This document shows positions 12,019-13,617 of a DNA stretch of 13,617 nucleotides, one piece after another (positions within the stretch are counted from its first letter, which is position 1; every line of letters starts with the position of its first letter). The DNA is taken from contig CAJULZ010000081.1 of the NCBI GenBank assembly GCA_910587205.1, positions 1 to 13,617 on the forward strand, in the 5' to 3' direction. The position numbers were made by a program, and so were the translations under genes. This DNA comes from an uncultured Oscillospiraceae bacterium (GTDB lineage Bacteria; Bacillota; Clostridia; Oscillospirales; Oscillospiraceae). The notes beneath the pieces were generated by a model. The model worked only from the letters and a program-made list of their open reading frames with translations. It was not told the DNA's origin and ran no database searches.

Positions 12019-12201
12019 ATGTACTACGCATTGGAGCGCCGCACACGGAAAGGCCGGTTTCTTCGGTACGGTGTCTGCGGAAACCGACATTTGCTGGAGC
12101 GTATCCGCAGCGGCCAGAAGTCCCCAGGAGAATGGCGGGTGATCTGTCTCGGCTGTGCCGGTGCGGAGGGTCCATCCACAACGCAAAAAAAGGCCGGATA
12201 A
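12019..12201 (+). CDS. Small basic CxxC protein, 60 aa
   Basis: The ATG at 12019 has GGAAGGAGG at about 12003-12009. The product is strongly basic (MYYALERRTRKGRFLRYGVC) with CLGC at residues 43-46 and one more Cys at 20. It may bind a metal or nucleic acid, but the family is unknown. The gene starts three bases after the YkgJ-family stop and the ribosome binding site lies inside that gene, so the two are probably translated from one mRNA. Confidence 0.6.
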   Translation: MYYALERRTRKGRFLRYGVCGNRHLLERIRSGQKSPGEWRVICLGCAGAEGPSTTQKKAG

Positions 12202-12218
12202 TAGGAAAGGATGATTTG

Positions 12219-12632
12219 ATGGATTTTTACGAGACCAGAATGGGACAGGAGTTCTATACGAATACGGTTCCAAGGATCACCAAGGCGTTGGAGGATATTG
12301 CAAAGTCTCTCAATGCGCCGGCTCCTGTGATTCAGTTGCCCCAGGACATCCCCAAGGACTTTCTGACTGACCTGTACCTCGGTAACTACGACCCCAGCGA
12401 TGAACCGGAACCGGAGGAAATTGCGGACTGCACTGCCGAGATCATCGCAAACGAGGCCGCGCTCCACAAGGCCGTTTCTCCGGACATTTGGAGCCTGATT
12501 GACCGCACGTCCACCTTGCTCCATAAAAAGGGGGATATCTTGCAGGCGCAGGCGTTCGCCGCCGGGTTCCGCTGTGCCATGACCATGCTTGTGGTAGGGC
12601 TTGCAAAGCCTGGCAGCGGCGAGGCAGCGTGA
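12219..12632 (+). CDS. Unknown acidic protein, 137 aa
   Basis: ATG at 12219 is chosen over the in-frame ATG at 12132 because AGGAAAGG lies at 12203-12210 and the longer form would overlap the 60-aa gene. The protein (MDFYETRMGQEFYTNTVPRI) is acidic and helical: a helix with ITKALEDIAKSL, then a Pro-rich loop, an acidic segment (DPSDEPEPEEIADCTAEII) and a C-terminal helix. No catalytic motif or membrane segment is clear. Its stop overlaps the next start (12630-12634). The function is unknown. Confidence 0.7.
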   Translation: MDFYETRMGQEFYTNTVPRITKALEDIAKSLNAPAPVIQLPQDIPKDFLTDLYLGNYDPSDEPEPEEIADCTAEIIANEAALHKAVSPDIWSLIDRTSTLLHKKGDILQAQAFAAGFRCAMTMLVVGLAKPGSGEAA

Positions 12633-13189
12633 TGCTGGAGGGAAGAATCCGCCGGTTCCGATGCGCCGAATGCCCGGATTATCTGCTGTGTACGGAAACT
12701 GCCCCCCAGCCAGTCAAGGGCCTGACCCTGCGTTTCGGGTGCAGATACTGCATGGGCGGCAAACGGCCTCGGGAGATGAAAAAGCGTGACCCGAAGGTAT
12801 ATCCACCGTCCTGGTGTCCCAAACGGAAAGAGCCCGCAGAACTGCGGCTCTACGCCTATAAGGATACCAACACCTGGTATTACCGGGAGCTGATGAAGCG
12901 GCAGGGCCTTGAAATTACTCCCAGCGGCCCGGAATATGCCTTAAAACATGAGGGACACATCAATATGACTGCCGCAGAATTTCAGCGTGAGGCGAAAGGA
13001 CGGCTATTATCGGATATTCTCGGCTTTTTGCCTATGACCGGTGAGGTTATCGAGATCAATGACGGCCTGAAAGCATGGTTTTTTCTTGTGAAGAAACGGG
13101 GCGTTACGCTGTTGTTCCGGTTTGATCGTGACGCCGCCCTGCGAAATCAGTACGAGGATAGCTTGAAAACCAGTTCAAAAGATGCCTGA
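12632..13189 (+). CDS. Zinc-ribbon-like protein, 185 aa
   Basis: The ATG at 12632 overlaps the previous stop (TGATG), and GAGG at 12621-12624 is the best ribosome binding site; a GTG at 12629 is an alternative start. The N-terminal 65 residues carry Cys11, Cys14, Cys20, Cys37, Cys40 and Cys62, in the patterns CAEC, CRYC and WCPK, consistent with one or two zinc sites. The rest is a mixed domain with LRLYAYKDTNTWYYREL and a C-terminal segment rich in Arg/Asp. The family is unknown. It is followed by a 40-base gap with a small inverted repeat around the ribosome binding site of the next gene. Confidence 0.7.
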   Translation: MLEGRIRRFRCAECPDYLLCTETAPQPVKGLTLRFGCRYCMGGKRPREMKKRDPKVYPPSWCPKRKEPAELRLYAYKDTNTWYYRELMKRQGLEITPSGPEYALKHEGHINMTAAEFQREAKGRLLSDILGFLPMTGEVIEINDGLKAWFFLVKKRGVTLLFRFDRDAALRNQYEDSLKTSSKDA

Positions 13190-13229
13190 ACGTTATCGCC
13201 AGGCAAAACAACACAGAAAGGCGATTATC

Positions 13230-13617
13230 ATGGAAAAGGAAAACAACTATACCTGTGCGTATTGCCAGCGGCCGTTCCCCATCTGGGATATGCGCCCCAT
13301 CAATCGCAGTATTGAGGGGAAAAAGTTCCGTGTCTGCGATACCTGCGCGGACGCCGCCCAAGACAGCAGCAAGATTGTCCAGTGTGACGCCTGCGGTGAG
13401 TATTTTACCTCGGATGTGCTCCACGATGAGGAGATTTGCGGCCACACTTTTACCGCCTGCCCCAACTGCGGCAAGGATATGGTGGACTGCATGACGCGGG
13501 AGGAGTTCGAGAAGGAACACCAGCCCTGCCGCTATGCTGTGATCGTGCGGAGCGTTGACGGCAGCCAGCGGGGATATACCGTGTCTGTGGATGGCAACGC
13601 CGGCATCGGTGCCGCAT
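13230..13617 (+). CDS. Multi-zinc-ribbon protein, N-terminal part (runs off the window)
   Basis: ATG at 13230 follows AGAAAGG (13214-13220). The 129 visible codons stay open to the window end. Four CxxC pairs occur in a row: Cys9/12 (CAYC), Cys36/39 (CDTC), Cys52/55 (CDAC) and Cys77/80 (CPNC), enough for two zinc ribbons, followed by EHQPCRYAVIVRSVDGSQRG, the start of a further domain. It is a likely nucleic-acid- or protein-binding adaptor; this is inference. The gene is the last of a series of CxxC proteins in the window. Its length and C-terminus cannot be known from here. Confidence 0.75.
   Translation, partial: MEKENNYTCAYCQRPFPIWDMRPINRSIEGKKFRVCDTCADAAQDSSKIVQCDACGEYFTSDVLHDEEICGHTFTACPNCGKDMVDCMTREEFEKEHQPCRYAVIVRSVDGSQRGYTVSVDGNAGIGAA

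Noticed and set aside
13195..13225. Inverted repeat ATCGCC/GGCGAT around the last ribosome binding site
   Set aside because: Only six pairs with a 19-base loop; too weak to call a regulatory element.

Overview
The window looks like an accessory (plasmid, integrative element or phage-plasmid type) region of a gut Clostridia bacterium, probably of the Oscillospiraceae/Lachnospiraceae sphere. That placement is an inference from the fairly GC-rich coding sequence, strong AGGAGG-type ribosome binding sites, the DUF932 (phage/plasmid-like) gene and a run of small orphan proteins. No rRNA, tRNA, CRISPR, relaxase, integrase or replication gene is visible, so the type of element cannot be settled from this window. 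Every gene I accept is on the + strand.

Layout. 1-205 is the tail of an unknown gene. 274-2634 holds three tightly packed unknown genes (zinc-ribbon protein, 74-aa CxxC protein, 398-aa Cys-rich protein) behind an extended -10 promoter. 2768-3733 is a 321-aa unknown protein preceded by a stem-loop. 3746-4856 is a 65-codon zinc-ribbon gene split by a 910-bp IS5-family insertion (3817-4726, 18-bp inverted ends, TAA target duplication). 4873-5748 has an unknown 136-aa protein and two small genes (52 and 53 aa). 5869-7035 is a complete NifS/IscS-type cysteine desulfurase. 7053-7746 is a scarred stretch: a frameshifted paralogue of the 1217-1441 gene, an AT-rich non-coding segment with a strong bidirectional hairpin, a possible promoter followed by a chain of hairpins (candidate small RNA), a 5'-truncated gene remnant and a strong terminator.

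From 7787 on, a second gene run begins: membrane protein, DUF932 protein, Cys-cluster protein, sigma-70-like protein, 76-aa protein, YkgJ-family Cys-cluster protein, and four more small proteins, three of them with CxxC motifs; the last runs off the window at 13617.

How they fit together. The DUF932 gene, the Cys-cluster gene and the sigma-like gene are adjacent and probably one transcription unit. The density of CxxC proteins (nine genes plus two broken ones) is the most striking property of the region, and a lone cysteine desulfurase sits in the middle of them. The sequence does not prove a functional link. The middle third (3.7-7.7 kb) is clearly where the element has been rearranged: an IS insertion, a decayed duplicate, a gene stump and repeated terminator-like sequence are all there.
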